Source: Leucaena leucocephala
Lineage: Eukaryota > Streptophyta > Magnoliopsida > Fabales > Fabaceae
Assembly (NCBI GenBank): GCA_037074615.1
Contig: CM073535.1
Coordinates: 1-64,000, forward strand
Length of the DNA stretch: 64,000 nt
Reading direction: 5' to 3'
Part shown: in pieces, positions 48,180-61,090 of the stretch
How positions within the stretch are numbered: the stretch's first letter is position 1
Layout: the number at the start of each line of letters is the position of its first letter
Position numbers and translations under genes: made by a program
Notes under the pieces: model-generated
Databases searched by the model: none
What the model saw: the letters and a program-made list of their open reading frames with translations, nothing else
Told to the model about the DNA's origin: nothing

Positions 48180-49634
48180 TTACTGTCAAGAACAGCAATG
48201 AGATGAATTGTGGCTGTGCAAGGGTCATGACAAATTTCTTGGAATGGATGGTGGAATTTGGTTGAGCTGTAAATACTAAGAAAGATCTCTGAACGAGGTA
48301 ACTCGGGAAGAATCATTTGTCTTGTTCCGTCAGTTTCTCGATGGGTTTTGATGTAGTGAAGTGAGAAGCACATTAGAGAAGAAAATGATTTGGATGAGGC
48401 AGGAAAAATTGTAAAAAAACATACATGAAATAGCACAGCTTTTGCCCCTTTTAACCATTATCGAGTCTCGCTGTTCTATAATGTTTTGGTGGGGACATTT
48501 AAATACATATTCTTAGATGTTCAGTAAAATTCAAATATGATGTTTATAGACCTTGGCCACTTGAATTGATGTGGTTACGTAGTTGCTTTATCAACGAATT
48601 TGACCTCGGTCAGTTGCCGGACTGGTTGAAAAAATGACGTCTGGGAACACGGCTAGAAGTAGCAAACAAGGGTCGGGTTATTAATTTGTTTGACTTATGG
48701 TATTCGAATGCTTCTACTCATCTGCCTAGAAATGTTTTGCCACGACGTTTAGCTATGTTTAATGTGGTCTTTAATGACTTATTTGTTACAAGTTTAGAAC
48801 ATGCAATTGACTACTTGCAGGTAACATTTGGGTGTAATTTTTCTGATAGATGAAATACATTTGTTCTTACCGTGGTTAAAGGTGTATATTCTTTGTTTAT
48901 TTTTCCATCTGCTAAATTCCTCGCTCCGAAGCCTACACCCTTTTCTGTCCTCCCCAACTTCGCTAGACCCCACCGCACAACAATACCCCCCCCCCCCCGG
49001 GTCACCCCGGGCCACGCTCTCGCCCCCTTCAAAGAAAAACCAAACAAAAAAGGATCACGCCAGAATAATGTAAGGGACAAGGGGCAAAAATGTTTATAAA
49101 CTATTTTGTGAACTATAGGCATTTTAAAAAATATGGTGCAGTTTTGACCATCGATCCGCGACGTCATTCCGAACAAGGCAATTGTCCGCACCGTACAATC
49201 GTTGTTTTGTCACTATATATGGATTTAACAATTGCGACGTAGCTTAAGGATTTTACATCTTTTTATTCGTTGGTTAAAAAACAAACTTAAATTGTAGCTA
49301 TGGTGAATGGAAAGTAGCATCATGATGGATAGAACAAAGGACTCAGCGAGAGATCATTGGTGTAACTGGTAAGTGCAGTGCTACATCAGGAATCCGATTT
49401 AAAAGTAATGACAGTTTAACAGGATTATGAGGTCACATCATTCGTGTTATGAGACGTGGTTAGTTTCATTTTGCGCGCGTTGTCCTAGTACCACAAATAG
49501 ACAAATCTTATTATACCACACAAACGATACTCATTCTATAATGAAATGAGTATTATTATCCTAAAAGTGTCAAGCTCGTAAAGTTGATCTTGATCCTTGC
49601 CATTAGACAGCCAAAACAAAGCAGATCAATAGAG
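48180..49634. other. Convergent intergenic region between TBP and E1 beta genes
   Basis: It contains the 3' UTRs of the two converging genes and a GC-rich island (48910-49060) with a run of 13 C next to the palindromic CCCGGGTCACCCCGGG. Frames on both strands of the island lack family similarity. Confidence 0.55.
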
Positions 49635-52600
49635 TTAGTAGGCTACCGTCGATTTGATTGCATCCAATATCTGCATCACATGGGTGGCAAAAACTAGTAT
49701 CAAAGACAGTTTTCGTTATTTTGGACAAGAATCAATTAAAGAAGCACAGATAATTAAGGAAGAGCTACGAGATTACCTTATTCTTGGTGGGCATGTAAAA
49801 GGGTTCAAAAACTAGAGGGAAAGGGGTGTCTAGACCGCAAATTCTTGTTATAGGAGCTTCTAACTGCATAACATATAAAAAGATGAAGACACACTTTCGG
49901 GAAATGTCCCTCCGTGTGAGAGATAATCTAGAAAGCAGATGAACATTTCCAGAAGATTCCATCGACTTAGAAGTTTGCAGTGTCATACAAAAAAGAAAAC
50001 ATCAGCAAACACACATGATGATGCAAGATTCCAATCACCAGCATAGTTCATTAAGCACGGAGCCATAGACCAGAAAGCCATACTAGTTACAAGTGCTAAC
50101 GGTATGTAAATTCAGAAACACAACTATGTTGAATCTCTATAAACTTCATGTAAGTCTAAAAGATGGTAGAAGTGTTGCCAATAATCACACTCAAGCTCTC
50201 TCAAGTCTCAAGGTCAGGAAAATAAAGGTAAATCGGACCAAAACAGATGGTAAGCGGACAGGTGGTTAATAGTGAATCAATATCGTGTGTTGGCTGGGGT
50301 TAGCGAGTCAGTGTTGGTGGATAGCTGTGAGAGAGGGTGCAGAGAGGCTACGCAAGAAGAATCAAAGTGAGTGCTCGCTTTTTGAAGATCGGAGGGAGTG
50401 TTTTCCTCCCATTATGCATTTAATTCGACTTCTCTAGCTGTGCTGTACTTCTCTCCTATTGCTAGCTGAGGGAAGGAGACTCTGTTTATGTTCAAAAATA
50501 ATACGAGTACTAGTGTTTGACGGCTTCATCAGTTCCCTAGGACATGGTGTACGGCCATCAAGTATATATTTGATTTTAGGAGAATGGGCCGCTTGCTATG
50601 ATATATCACCATTATGTTGATTTGTTATTGCGCTTATTTTCATTCATTTGATAGGTAGGTTGAGATAAAAAACAGCACAACAATTAAGTAAATAAGCTTA
50701 TCCAATGTTAAAATTCCTGAACGAGATCAAAGCAAATTTGGTGCAAGGATCTGTTTTTTTTCCAACTATGCTCCATTTGCACAAGTTTTCTGCCACAGAA
50801 GATAGCTACTAGTTTAACAATTATATGAGGTGAGGATTTGAGTATACCCGTGAGAAGCAGCGTTCAACAATGGAAGCTGAGATTTCAGCACCAAAACCAC
50901 CTGTTACCGGTGCTTCATGACTAACCTACAAAGGAACTTCAACACATCAGTATGCAATACCGCCCAGACCAAATGTCAAACTCCAGAAAATATTTACTCA
51001 CGAGTAGTCTTCCAGTCTTCTTGACAGAGGCTTCTATTGTGTCCTTATCCCAAGGTATGAGTGTCCTCAGATCTATTAATTCACATGAAATTCCTTCCTG
51101 CAGAATCCCAAAATCATGTTACAATTTCGATAAAAGATGAAAGCTTGCTTGTTGAAAGAAAATAAATATCTCAATCTCCGATGACATGGACATCTAAAAT
51201 TCGTCACTTTTGCAGCGATGGTCAGATGCCATTTTCTTTTTGTTTGTTTTTTTCTTGGAAGAAGATGTACAATTCCTCGTGTTTTTAAGTGGTAAAAAGA
51301 AATGAATCGACTTAATATAATACTTCCTACTTAAGCAAGTCAGCCACAATATTTAAATGCAAGCATAAGAATTGTGTAACAGATTACATGATCCCATACC
51401 ATTTTTGGTATACGCAACAAATAGTGACACTGCCAATTTTTTTCAACAAAGTTTTGATGAGTTGGATTTCAGGTGCTCGGCTAGAAGCAAATTATAAGTT
51501 CCTGATGCATATGAAATGCATCCCAGGAAGAGGCTTGCTATTCAAAAAGAGAAAATAAGCTAGGATGGAGGTATTCACCACAGGGCTAGATCTATGAAGG
51601 ACAGAAGATTAACTTCATGATATTGTACCTTTGAATGGGGCAATCTAGTCACTTGCAGAAGCAAAAGAAGAGGTGTAGTAGCCAGAACCAATGCAGAGTT
51701 AGAATTTAGGGTGGCAGCTTAAGGAATCTGTGAAGGGCTATTGCTACAGTATACAGAGATCGTTGTGAGAGCTACAGATAGACATGGAGTCGCCTATAAA
51801 GCTTTATTGTGACAACAAAGCTACCATAAACAAATCCCATAATCTAGTTCAACATGATAGAACCAAATATGTTGATGTGGATGGGAATTCGTAAAAAATA
51901 AGATAGGAGACAGGATCTTGCTCTTGATATATATGATCCAACTTGAGGAAGAGAGTGGTTAAATCTGTAATTAATGTTTAATTATCTTGTAAATGGTCAA
52001 ATGTATTTATTAGGTTGATTCTAGTAAGTTACATAGCTGATATTAGGGAGAAATTAGTGAGATTTGATTCTTGTGTGCCTGGATCTCTTTCGCACTACAT
52101 ACATTGTAATCATCTCTGTCTCTAGATCAATATACAAGTTTTTGGCTTTCTTAAACTTCAACATTTTCAGAAACGAGAGCAGACACTTTCCATCGGTTGT
52201 TCTTCACTTACCACACTCCTTCCTTCTTCAGACAATACCATGGTAAATGGATCATTTAAGGATAGCAGATCCGTCCTTTTTCTTAAACTTCAACATTTTT
52301 AGAAATTGAGAGCAGACACTTTCCATCGGTTGTTTTTCACTCACCACACTCCTTCCTTCTTCAGCCAATACCATGGTAAATGACTCATTTAAGGATAGCA
52401 GATCCTCCTTATCGAGTATTTGGACTCTCGCAGCATCAAACTAAATGTTCCATCCAGCAAGAAACTCGTAATTTTTGCCTTTTTCCATAAGCCGCTTAAG
52501 AATGATTGCATCCTTAGTACACTTCATTTGAGTGCATTGATATTTGATTGATTTCTTGCCAAAAACATTTCAGCATATTAGAGTAGTCGGTGACTGACTC

Positions 52601-55600
52601 ATTTCCTAATTTAGTGTTGGAGATGCTGGTTTTGAGCTCAGATTCGTGCAGCATCTCATATCTTAGAATAGGTTTGCTGCACCAGCATCCCAAATCTCCT
52701 TAGTGGATATGCATCTGTCATATCCTAATTTTTGGATCTAGAAACCCAGTATGTAGCCTGAAAAAGGAAAGCTACTAGACCCTATTGTGCAGGAATCTCA
52801 TAAGTGTACAGATGATGTTCAGGGACTAAACTGCAAGAAAATGAAAATTCAAGGAAATTAGTAAAAGTCCCTGTGGGCATAAAGAAGAAGAAGTGTTTCT
52901 TGGAAACCAAGCCACCAGAGTGCTTGGACTTAGTTAGAAACCCAAGATGACATTTAAGAGCCCAAAAACGTAGGCCCAAGGATTATGGAGTTTAAGAGGC
53001 ATTAAAATAATATTTTAGTGCTTTTCTATAAAGTAAAGTTACTCGGTTAATGATAGAATTGGGAAAAGTGATCAGATATTACTGTAGACAATGAGGTGGC
53101 ATGAAAGGTGTCCTCATGGGACCCACAAGGTGCCACATGGCATTATTACAAGAAAAGAAGAAAAGTTAAGGACACATGTCATTAGATTAGAAAAATGAGA
53201 AAAAGTAAAAAGAACATGTGGCACAATCTCAGCCGTTCATTCTAGGAAAAGACTCTGGAATTCTCTGGAAAGACTGAGTCAGCTGGTGAGGTGTCCCAAG
53301 GGCCCCACCATTGCGCCACATACCCCCTGAGGTGTCCTTGGATGATGTCATGTTGGTGAGTCATCAAGGAGGATAATGTCATCGTGATGATACAGCCAAA
53401 GCTTCTTGAGAAAGTTAAGCGATCTGGGCCATTCATCGCGATTCGATCTGAGTCATTCATTCCACCTCCACTCACCTATAAATAGGCCACTCCTCCCTCC
53501 AAGGAAGCCATGTCCAAGAGCCAAGAAAAAAGAGAAAGAAGAGAGAAAGAGAGAAAGGAAGGAAGGAAGAGAAAGGAAGGAAGGAGTTCTGGCGGAGCCA
53601 GGAGCAGTCCAAGGAGTTTAGAGACTTGGCAGAGTTTAGGAATAAGGTAAGTAAGTTGTCTAGTCTCTACTCTAATAAAGTAAAGGATTGCTCTTAGTAG
53701 TTAGAATAGAGAAATATCTCTATTAATAAAGATAGCTAAAGGTAGAAAGAAAGTTAGGGGAATGTCAAAGTAAAGATATTACCCCTAGTTAAGCATGAGT
53801 TAAGTAGAGCTATACTAGATAATAATAAAGATATTATGCTATGTATAGGCTCTGACTTATGAAAGAAGGGACCTTAGAGACAAGGCTAAGAACAGGAAGG
53901 AAAGGCTACACGCCAGGTAGTAAACTTACCTCCTTGTATGCTTATACTGCTTGGATGTTTTATATGATATTTTCTTACCTTGATGATGTGAAGTATGTAT
54001 GATTAAGTAATGCTCTGTTTCTTTTTATGCTATGGCCATATATTATAATTAAGTAATATAGAAGCATCTATGTCATCATTATGCAAGCATGATCATTAAG
54101 TGTACACATAATAACATCAAGCATATAGTTGCATACATTGTATGGTTATCATTTGCTACTGAGATTTTCCTAGAAATCTCATCCCCCTTCCATGTAATCC
54201 CAATCCCACAGGTATGTTAGAAGAGGACTGAAGAAGCATGAAGAGAAGCTGGGGATTGGATAGTGCAAATGTTGGGACCAAAATGCTGAAATCAGGGAAA
54301 AACGTGGGATGAACAGTAAACTTCGGACATTGACTGACGTTGGCGTGGTCAACGAGTTATTTTTCCCTGAAAGAGCATTATGTTAGCTTCGTGTAGCAAT
54401 TTGAACCACTTCATTTCGATTTTTTTAAAATTAGTTATGATTTTTCAAAGTTGGATCACTCCTCTGGAATTTAAACAGTGAACAGTACCGCTAAGAGTAA
54501 AATTTCAGATTGAGTAATTTGACTTCAATAGCCTTAGAAGTAGTTCCAAATGCTACCATTTGGTCCCTAAAACGTATGAAAATGAGGATGTTTCAATGTG
54601 TCACTAATTTCCAATGACAGAATTCCATAGCCAGGACATTATTAACCAATCATCTTCATCCCAAGTATCAAAATTTGGGACTCTTACGGTGGTACCAAAC
54701 AAGAGATCCAACTAGACAGAGGCTAGGTCAACCAAAAAATGGCCAAAACATGGCCGTAGACAATTTGAACGAACGCAAATAGCCCTGTACAAGAACCCCA
54801 CAAGTGGAGCATAAAACATAGCAGAGATGCACTTGAACTAGCCTCTATGGTTGTCGGGGATGTTCTCTGCTTGTGTAGCTGCCAGAAAAACCTTCCATGC
54901 ATGTCACATGCAATCGTGTGGGAGAACTTGAATAATTAAGAATATACTTCTAATAATTATAAACAAAGCTAGAATGTTTTTCTTCAGCTCCTACATTTTG
55001 CCAACGATATCTTTGACGTGCTTAACCTTTCTATGCTTCCTGCAGTCATTCCAGATCCCTGACATTCCAAAATAGAACATCCAGGGACACAACTTACTCA
55101 CCTTTCCTACATTAACGCTTCATGTTGCACAAGGAGAATTCCCCAATGATGATTCAGCGAGCATATCCAAAAAGAAGTAAGCACAAATAGTGTTGAATGC
55201 ATGTTTTAAGTGTTTCAGTTTGTAAAATCACAATCTCTTACTTTTTCAGCATCAAGACAAGCTTGTTCCATTATAGACAACTGAGCTCCCCATCCAACAA
55301 GTGTGATATCCCTACCCTCTCGCAGCACCTGATTACACATCCCAATATTCAATTGATTAAATGTTTCAAAATCCAGGATTTAGAAGTTTTTGATGAAGAA
55401 CTTCTTTTACTTCTTTTATCTAATATGAATCGTTGCGTACCTCAGCTTCAGATAGAGGCAACACAAAATCATCTTCTGGCACATCTTCAACAGCTAGACG
55501 GTAAAGCCACTGAAACCAACAATTCCACCTTCTAAATTTCAGAATTTTGGAAACATATTTTGAGCAAATGATTATTAAGTTATTCCCAAAGAACTCAAAC

Positions 55601-58600
55601 CAACCTTCGGTTCAAAAAATACAACAGGATTTGGATCCCGAATGCAGGATAGCAACAACCCTTTTGCTTGCTGTGGACTTCGAGGAACGACCACCTATAC
55701 AAGAATTAGAGATTTAGAGGGGGAAAGAGAACAATGCATCAACCAGGTAATAAGACAAGAAGAGACCTGGTTCTCTGCAAGAACAATATCGGTTTGACAT
55801 ATAAAAGTTCTTATTTTTATCCCATAGCAATCATAAATTTCATTAATTATTTACTGTGCACATTTTTAGAAGTAAACATCCTAATTTGATAGATTTGAGT
55901 ATCAATACTGTCTTCCTTTACACGTCTCATATGACTTCTGACAAATTTAAATAAGACTCTTGTCCTGTTATAATGTGCAGCAGATTTTTTAAATGAATCT
56001 AGATGCTCGCACTTTGCAGTATCAAGCTCAAAGTCTTCTGTCCAAGGACGCTACCAAAGAACTCGAGATATTAGGTGCTATGTTTCTTAATTAATCAGTG
56101 GCAAGGATTATCCACTCAGAAGAGTATGATGCTGAATGTTTTATATATATATATATTGGTTATCTGGGACAATTTCTTTGATGTGTCTCATTGGAATTTT
56201 ATGGATTTTAAGACTGACTGGTAATATTTAGAAATGCCGCACATTATCTCAAAAGTAATAATTTGATACTGTTAAAACCTGAGGAGTTGGCCAGGCGAAA
56301 AACATTTAATGGGTATTTTTTTATGTTATTCAATTAAAGTAGTATGTACAAGCAATTAAGGACTGCTGAAAGCACAATCCTTACTAGGTCAAATCTAATA
56401 CTCATATTTTGAGGGGGAGTGTTAGTGGTGATGCCAATCACATCATATTTGATGCTATCATACATCCCTTTCCTTTCTGTTGGAGAATCAATCTCAAAAT
56501 ATGAGTAGGTAGTAGATGCAATCACGTTACATGGTATTAGGTAGGTGGTATATTGTAATAATAACACATGATCGGTAATTAACTTCATTTATTACAATAT
56601 TCATTATAAATAGGCATGAATCTCGTCCTTTCTAATTCAGGCCCTTCTTTATGATTCTCTCTTTTTTTGGGGGGCCAAGGTCCTTCTTTATAATTCAGAT
56701 CAGTATATTCTCATTCATACATTTCAGTTCTAGCATTTCTACAGTGACAAGCACCACACCGTAATCAAGCATATTAAACAACGAAGAAATGAACAGAAGC
56801 ATAGAAAAAGCAGGCTTCCGAATAGCAAACAGAAGCCCAAAGAAAGCACCATACTTTGATACCAGGAACATGGCAAAAGAACGCTTCAGGGGATTGAGAA
56901 TGATAATGTCCACCATGGCCTACAGCTCCATAAGGAGCTCGAATTGTTAACCCTATAGGAATAAGTAAAATTTTGTGATGCAACGGACCAAAAGATATAA
57001 ACAAGCCAGAAACTTCATAAACAAAAAGGTAAAAAGAAATTTACCACCGCAATTAAATTGATTCCCACTACGATATCTGAATTTAGCAGCTTCATTAACA
57101 ATCTAGAATACAAAAAATGGGTTAGTTACAGGTAAGACATGGGTTTAGCTAATCATAGCCACAGAAAGGGTGCATGCCTGATCAAAAGCGGGATAAATAT
57201 AATCTGCAAACTGGATTTCTGCAATGGCTGTATTGCCCTGTCATATAAATTAAGCCCAAGAACTTACACTATCATCGAGTCACAACAGAATAATTATAGC
57301 AGATTGTAGTTGTCAGATTGTAAAACAAGCACCAAAATTATTGAACTTCTTACACTCACCAATGCTGCCAGACCAATGCCAAATCCAACAATGCCCTGTG
57401 TAAAATAAAACTTCAGTATATAATTTCTAAACTTGCTGTATCGATTATATACTGAATTAGGAAAGAATTAGAAAGAAACTTGGAAAAAAAAGGAGACATT
57501 AAGTGAATTATGTACTGGTTGCTAACACAGTCTCAATATACAAAGTCAAGATAGAATAGGATTCCATTACACCGTGTTCTAAAAAGACTCCTTCATACTC
57601 TTATTTTTATACATATGGATTATGAACAATTACAGAAAAGAAAAGGAGAGAGATACAAAAAGAGAGACATTGCATTTGCTGAGGAGTACAGAAGATAGAT
57701 ACCTGTTCGCACAGTGGAGTATTAAAAACTCTGTTTTTACCAAACCGGTCAGCTAATCCTGTTGTGCAACGGAATACCCCACCAAAGCTTACATCTTCTC
57801 CAAAAACATAAGCACTGGAATCAAATGAAAGAGAACAAGTAGCCATCTTCAAAAAATGTGCTGCTCCCGAGAAATTTAACAAGATGAACATAAAGACCAT
57901 TAAGCCATCCTTAGATACAATTGCAAGTACAAACATTAAAAGAATACAAATTATGTCTCCCTTCATATCTCTCCATCTTGAAGGAACTCTCCTCTGGAGA
58001 GTAAAACGGTTAATATGACACCAAGAAGGCAAGATGTGTGTGGGAAACTCTAATTAGTGCCTGTATGGAAAACCCTTGTAGCAAACAAGATGATGGTGGA
58101 TGGCATCAAGTGAAGAGAAAACAATCTAAGCATCTATGAGTATAGCGATAGGTGGACCAATGAGCTTTAATAAAGGTAAATCTTGCTAGAAAAAACTATT
58201 CTCAGCATTCCAAATAGCATTCAAATTTAGGAAGCCTTTCCAACAAACAAGGTGCTACTAATTAGGATTGTCAGGTGGGCTAGAACCTTGTCCTTTCCAT
58301 ATTTACAAAAATTTTCACAACAAGTGTAGATGGACGAGGTGGAACCTGAGCATGATGAAACCAAGTACTAACTTCAATAGCTTTAGAAGGCACACTTGCC
58401 GCTATGAAGATTGGACAACCTAGTTCTTACTAGGCAATTCCTTTCTGTTGACTACAATCTAGAACACAAGAGAAACAAAGTTCTCACTCACAATGGGCCA
58501 AAAGTACACTAAGGGAGACCCTGTAGGGTTCATGGGAGAGACCAATATAGTTTGTGGTGACGAAAACATCAACCCTGATGAATTACCAGACAAGTGAGGT

Positions 58601-61090
58601 TGTTGTGAAGAGATTTCAGGTGGTGAATTAGTATTACTAGATAATCCAGAGGCACAAAATTCATTATTTACAACACCACAGATGCTAGGATTGGATAAAG
58701 ATGTCCACAATACTTGAGCCAAGACTGGACTTTATAGCTACAAAAATCTCTTGTAGTTTTAAAGTTGAAACTTCTGTCTTAGCTGGCTCATGCAGGTCCC
58801 AGTATGATGCCTTCTCTTCCTTCTGTCAAAGCTGACACTCTTCCACTATCCCTTCACGAGTTATCTCTAAACCACATTACTTACCTAGCAATTGAACAGA
58901 ACATAACAATTTGACAGCTGAAGTGATTGCAAAATCCATCCAATCAGTGATATGCATAATCTTCAAGAGTCCTATCATATTCATCAAGGTTGGTTTGGAT
59001 GTCTTGAGTGTTTTGGTCAATGACAGATTTAAATAAACTAAATCCAAGACAAGATATGATAGGATAGGATAATAGGATAAATCCTAGTCCCACTAAATTT
59101 ATTTGAAAGATAATATAAATACCCTTATTCAAATAAAATATCAGACACAGAATCAGAATCAGCCATTTTTTACGGAAACTAGAAAATATAAACTCACACA
59201 ACTCTTAAAAACTACAGCAGAGCTCCAGTAGTTCTTACACAATACATATTACCAGATTAAAGCTATTCATATATTCAAATACAGAAGCTCAGAAGCTAAT
59301 TCAGAACTTTTCACTTCAAAGATTCAAAATCTCAAATTAATCAGCTAGACACAAGGGAAACGGAAGTTCATCAGAACTAATTTTCAATCCTATATATGTT
59401 GATCTTTACCTCAATGTAACTGATGAGAAGCATTCAGAATAAAGAGAACTCTCGTAGGAAAAATAGTATTTACCTGGGGCGGGCAGAACAAGAAATTACA
59501 ACTCTTTACTCAGTACGCACACATTTACATCTATGCATTCCTCACATGTTCATAGGAATACTTGTCATTTAACTTCCTTCAGACGCAATTTAATCCTAAC
59601 AAAATTAACAGGATTCCTATGTGTTGACATGCTTTGGCTAACTGACGATTGTGTCCCCCAGGGGCCTTCCAATTCAATCTTTAGGCACCAGTAACATAAG
59701 CCCTTCCTTCACCTCTCAACAATCTCAATTCGTGCACAACTGCTTCACTTTTTTGTCAGGGTAAGTGGTCGTTTTTATGTATATCCTTGTTAATGATGGT
59801 GACTTTTTTTTTTCAAACGCATTGGTATTATTCTTAATAACTGAAATTGTTTAGGCCTTTTGGAGATTGGATTCAAGAAAGAAACAAATATGGGTTGGTT
59901 TTGATTGTTTCGTTTGATCTTGGTAACGGGTTTGATTCTGGAGAACCAAGACTGGCATTTCTTCAAGACAAGCAAGATATATGGTGTTTAACAAGAAGTT
60001 TGGCTCAACCATCCTGACGGAGAAACTGAGGCCTCTATCTCTTTTAAGATCTCTGAAGAAACAAATAATTACTAACTCTTATTGTGGGCCTGAGTTTATT
60101 ATTTCAGGAGGCAGGTCACTTAGTAGGAGTAGAGTAGTTGGAGAAAGAGTACACTCTTTTATTGTCTTTAAAAATAATGTTGCTTCCATATAATAAAATA
60201 AGTTAGGACGATTATTAACCCTCAATTTCTTCCCTAGTAATAAGGATAATAGCCATTAGCCATTTCCTCCTGTGCAGACAAAGACCTTGTCTGGTGTTTA
60301 GCTCACTTATAGGTGGTCCACATTTATGGGATAAGCAAATTTATCATCATCAACCAAGAACTAGGAGTTTGTCCTAGATGTCCTACAAGGGAACTTTAAC
60401 TTCAATAAAAGAATATTTAAGTGTTGCTCCTGTCACATATAATATCAAGATACTGTTGCAGCAGTCACAAGTTCGGTCCAAGCTGTGAGATTTGGGGACA
60501 AAAGTGAAATGATTGACGAAATAGATGCTCAGTTAACATCTTTGTCAACTCAAAAATCTCCTCGAGTTATTGGATATGAACAACTGAATCTCTGTGAAAG
60601 TAACAATTAATCAGTCTTACAGAAATCCATGAGTCAATAGAACTATCATCAAATTTTCATTGGCGCTCACACGTTGGCATTATCTAGACTCTGACAAAGC
60701 CTCATCGTCTCTTAAAATGACCTCAATAATACAGGCTCGTTCAGATACCAAACTAAAGAATGCAATTTCATTGTGTGGTTTATAGTTCCCGGCGTGATTT
60801 ATCGTCATCTACGGGGCAAATAATACAATTACATACTCATCATAGCACAACTGATGGTTGAACGAAAAGATAGAAGATGAGGAAGACAGGCGTACAAAAT
60901 ATTTACAAACATAAGAAACCCACCGTGGATCAGTTTCCAAGGCAATGTGAAGAGCTTGGTTGATGGCGGAATAAAGGTTTAATGATTGCAGGCTTCGCTC
61001 AGCACCCTTTTCAAAACAAGAGGAGTTCGAGAACTCCCTCTTGGAAACAAAAGAGACCCATCTTCCGAATCTCCTCATGCTGGCAAACAT
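49635..61090 (-). CDS. BCDH BETA: Branched-chain 2-oxoacid dehydrogenase E1 beta, 13 exons
   Basis: Exons (minus, 5' to 3'): 60924-61090, 57703-57814, 57360-57395, 57178-57237, 57045-57102, 56855-56952, 55605-55694, 55441-55509, 55242-55328, 51002-51097, 50848-50925, 49777-49863, 49635-49670; 1074 nt, 357 aa, in frame. An Arg/Ser/Phe-rich N-terminus (1-30) looks like a mitochondrial presequence. The transketolase-type pyrimidine domain ([52 protein letters not shown]) and C-terminal domain ([36 protein letters not shown]) are complete. The subunit pairs with E1 alpha to decarboxylate the keto acids of Val, Leu and Ile with thiamine diphosphate. Intron 4 begins with GC (CAG|GCATGC); the other introns begin GT. 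Introns 1 and 9 are long and hold repeat debris. Confidence 0.95.
51640..51945 (+). pseudogene. Copia RNase H end with polypurine tract, in intron 9
   Basis: Plus-strand sequence resembles the Copia RNase H segment TWxSKKQ...RSSAEAE and KLYCDNKA, then QHDRTKYV, followed by a tract ending ATGATCCAACTTGAGG, the usual start of a Copia polypurine tract. Several frame breaks are present and no LTR pair was found. Confidence 0.65.
52140..52760 (-). pseudogene. Copia gag remnant with internal tandem duplication
   Basis: The minus strand reads like Copia gag with stops and frameshifts. It includes a segment resembling the conserved gag region that ends in paired Glu and Arg residues ([18 protein letters not shown]). 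Two copies of a 132 bp unit (52149-52280 and 52281-about 52412) carry this segment twice. It lies in intron 9 of the E1 beta gene. Confidence 0.6.
52780..54310. mobile_element. Possible LTR retrotransposon fragment or solo LTR
   Basis: A TATAAATA at about 53479, a GA-rich tract at 53522-53590 and repeated stress-promoter-like words upstream (CCACATGGCA, GTGGCACAATCTCAGCCG) resemble the U3/R part of a plant Gypsy LTR. I could not find terminal TG/CA repeats or a partner copy, so this is a suspicion only. It is in intron 9 of the E1 beta gene. Confidence 0.35.
57815..60923. other. Intron 1 of the E1 beta gene
   Basis: A 3.1 kb intron. Minus-strand frames at 58459-58722 (Ser/Pro/Asn-rich) and 57607-58032 show no recognised family, and the second overlaps exon 2. 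The region 58990-59480 is AT-rich and may be old retroelement sequence, but no ends were found. Confidence 0.5.

Noticed and set aside
48985..49060. Plant SINE at the GC-rich island
   Set aside because: No convincing pol III A and B boxes or A/T tail could be seen.
48811..49191. 126-codon minus-strand frame over the GC-rich island
   Set aside because: Composition-driven, with no family similarity or splice context.
57607..58032. 141-codon minus-strand frame
   Set aside because: It only extends exon 2 of the E1 beta gene into its flanking introns; the conserved part is the exon itself.
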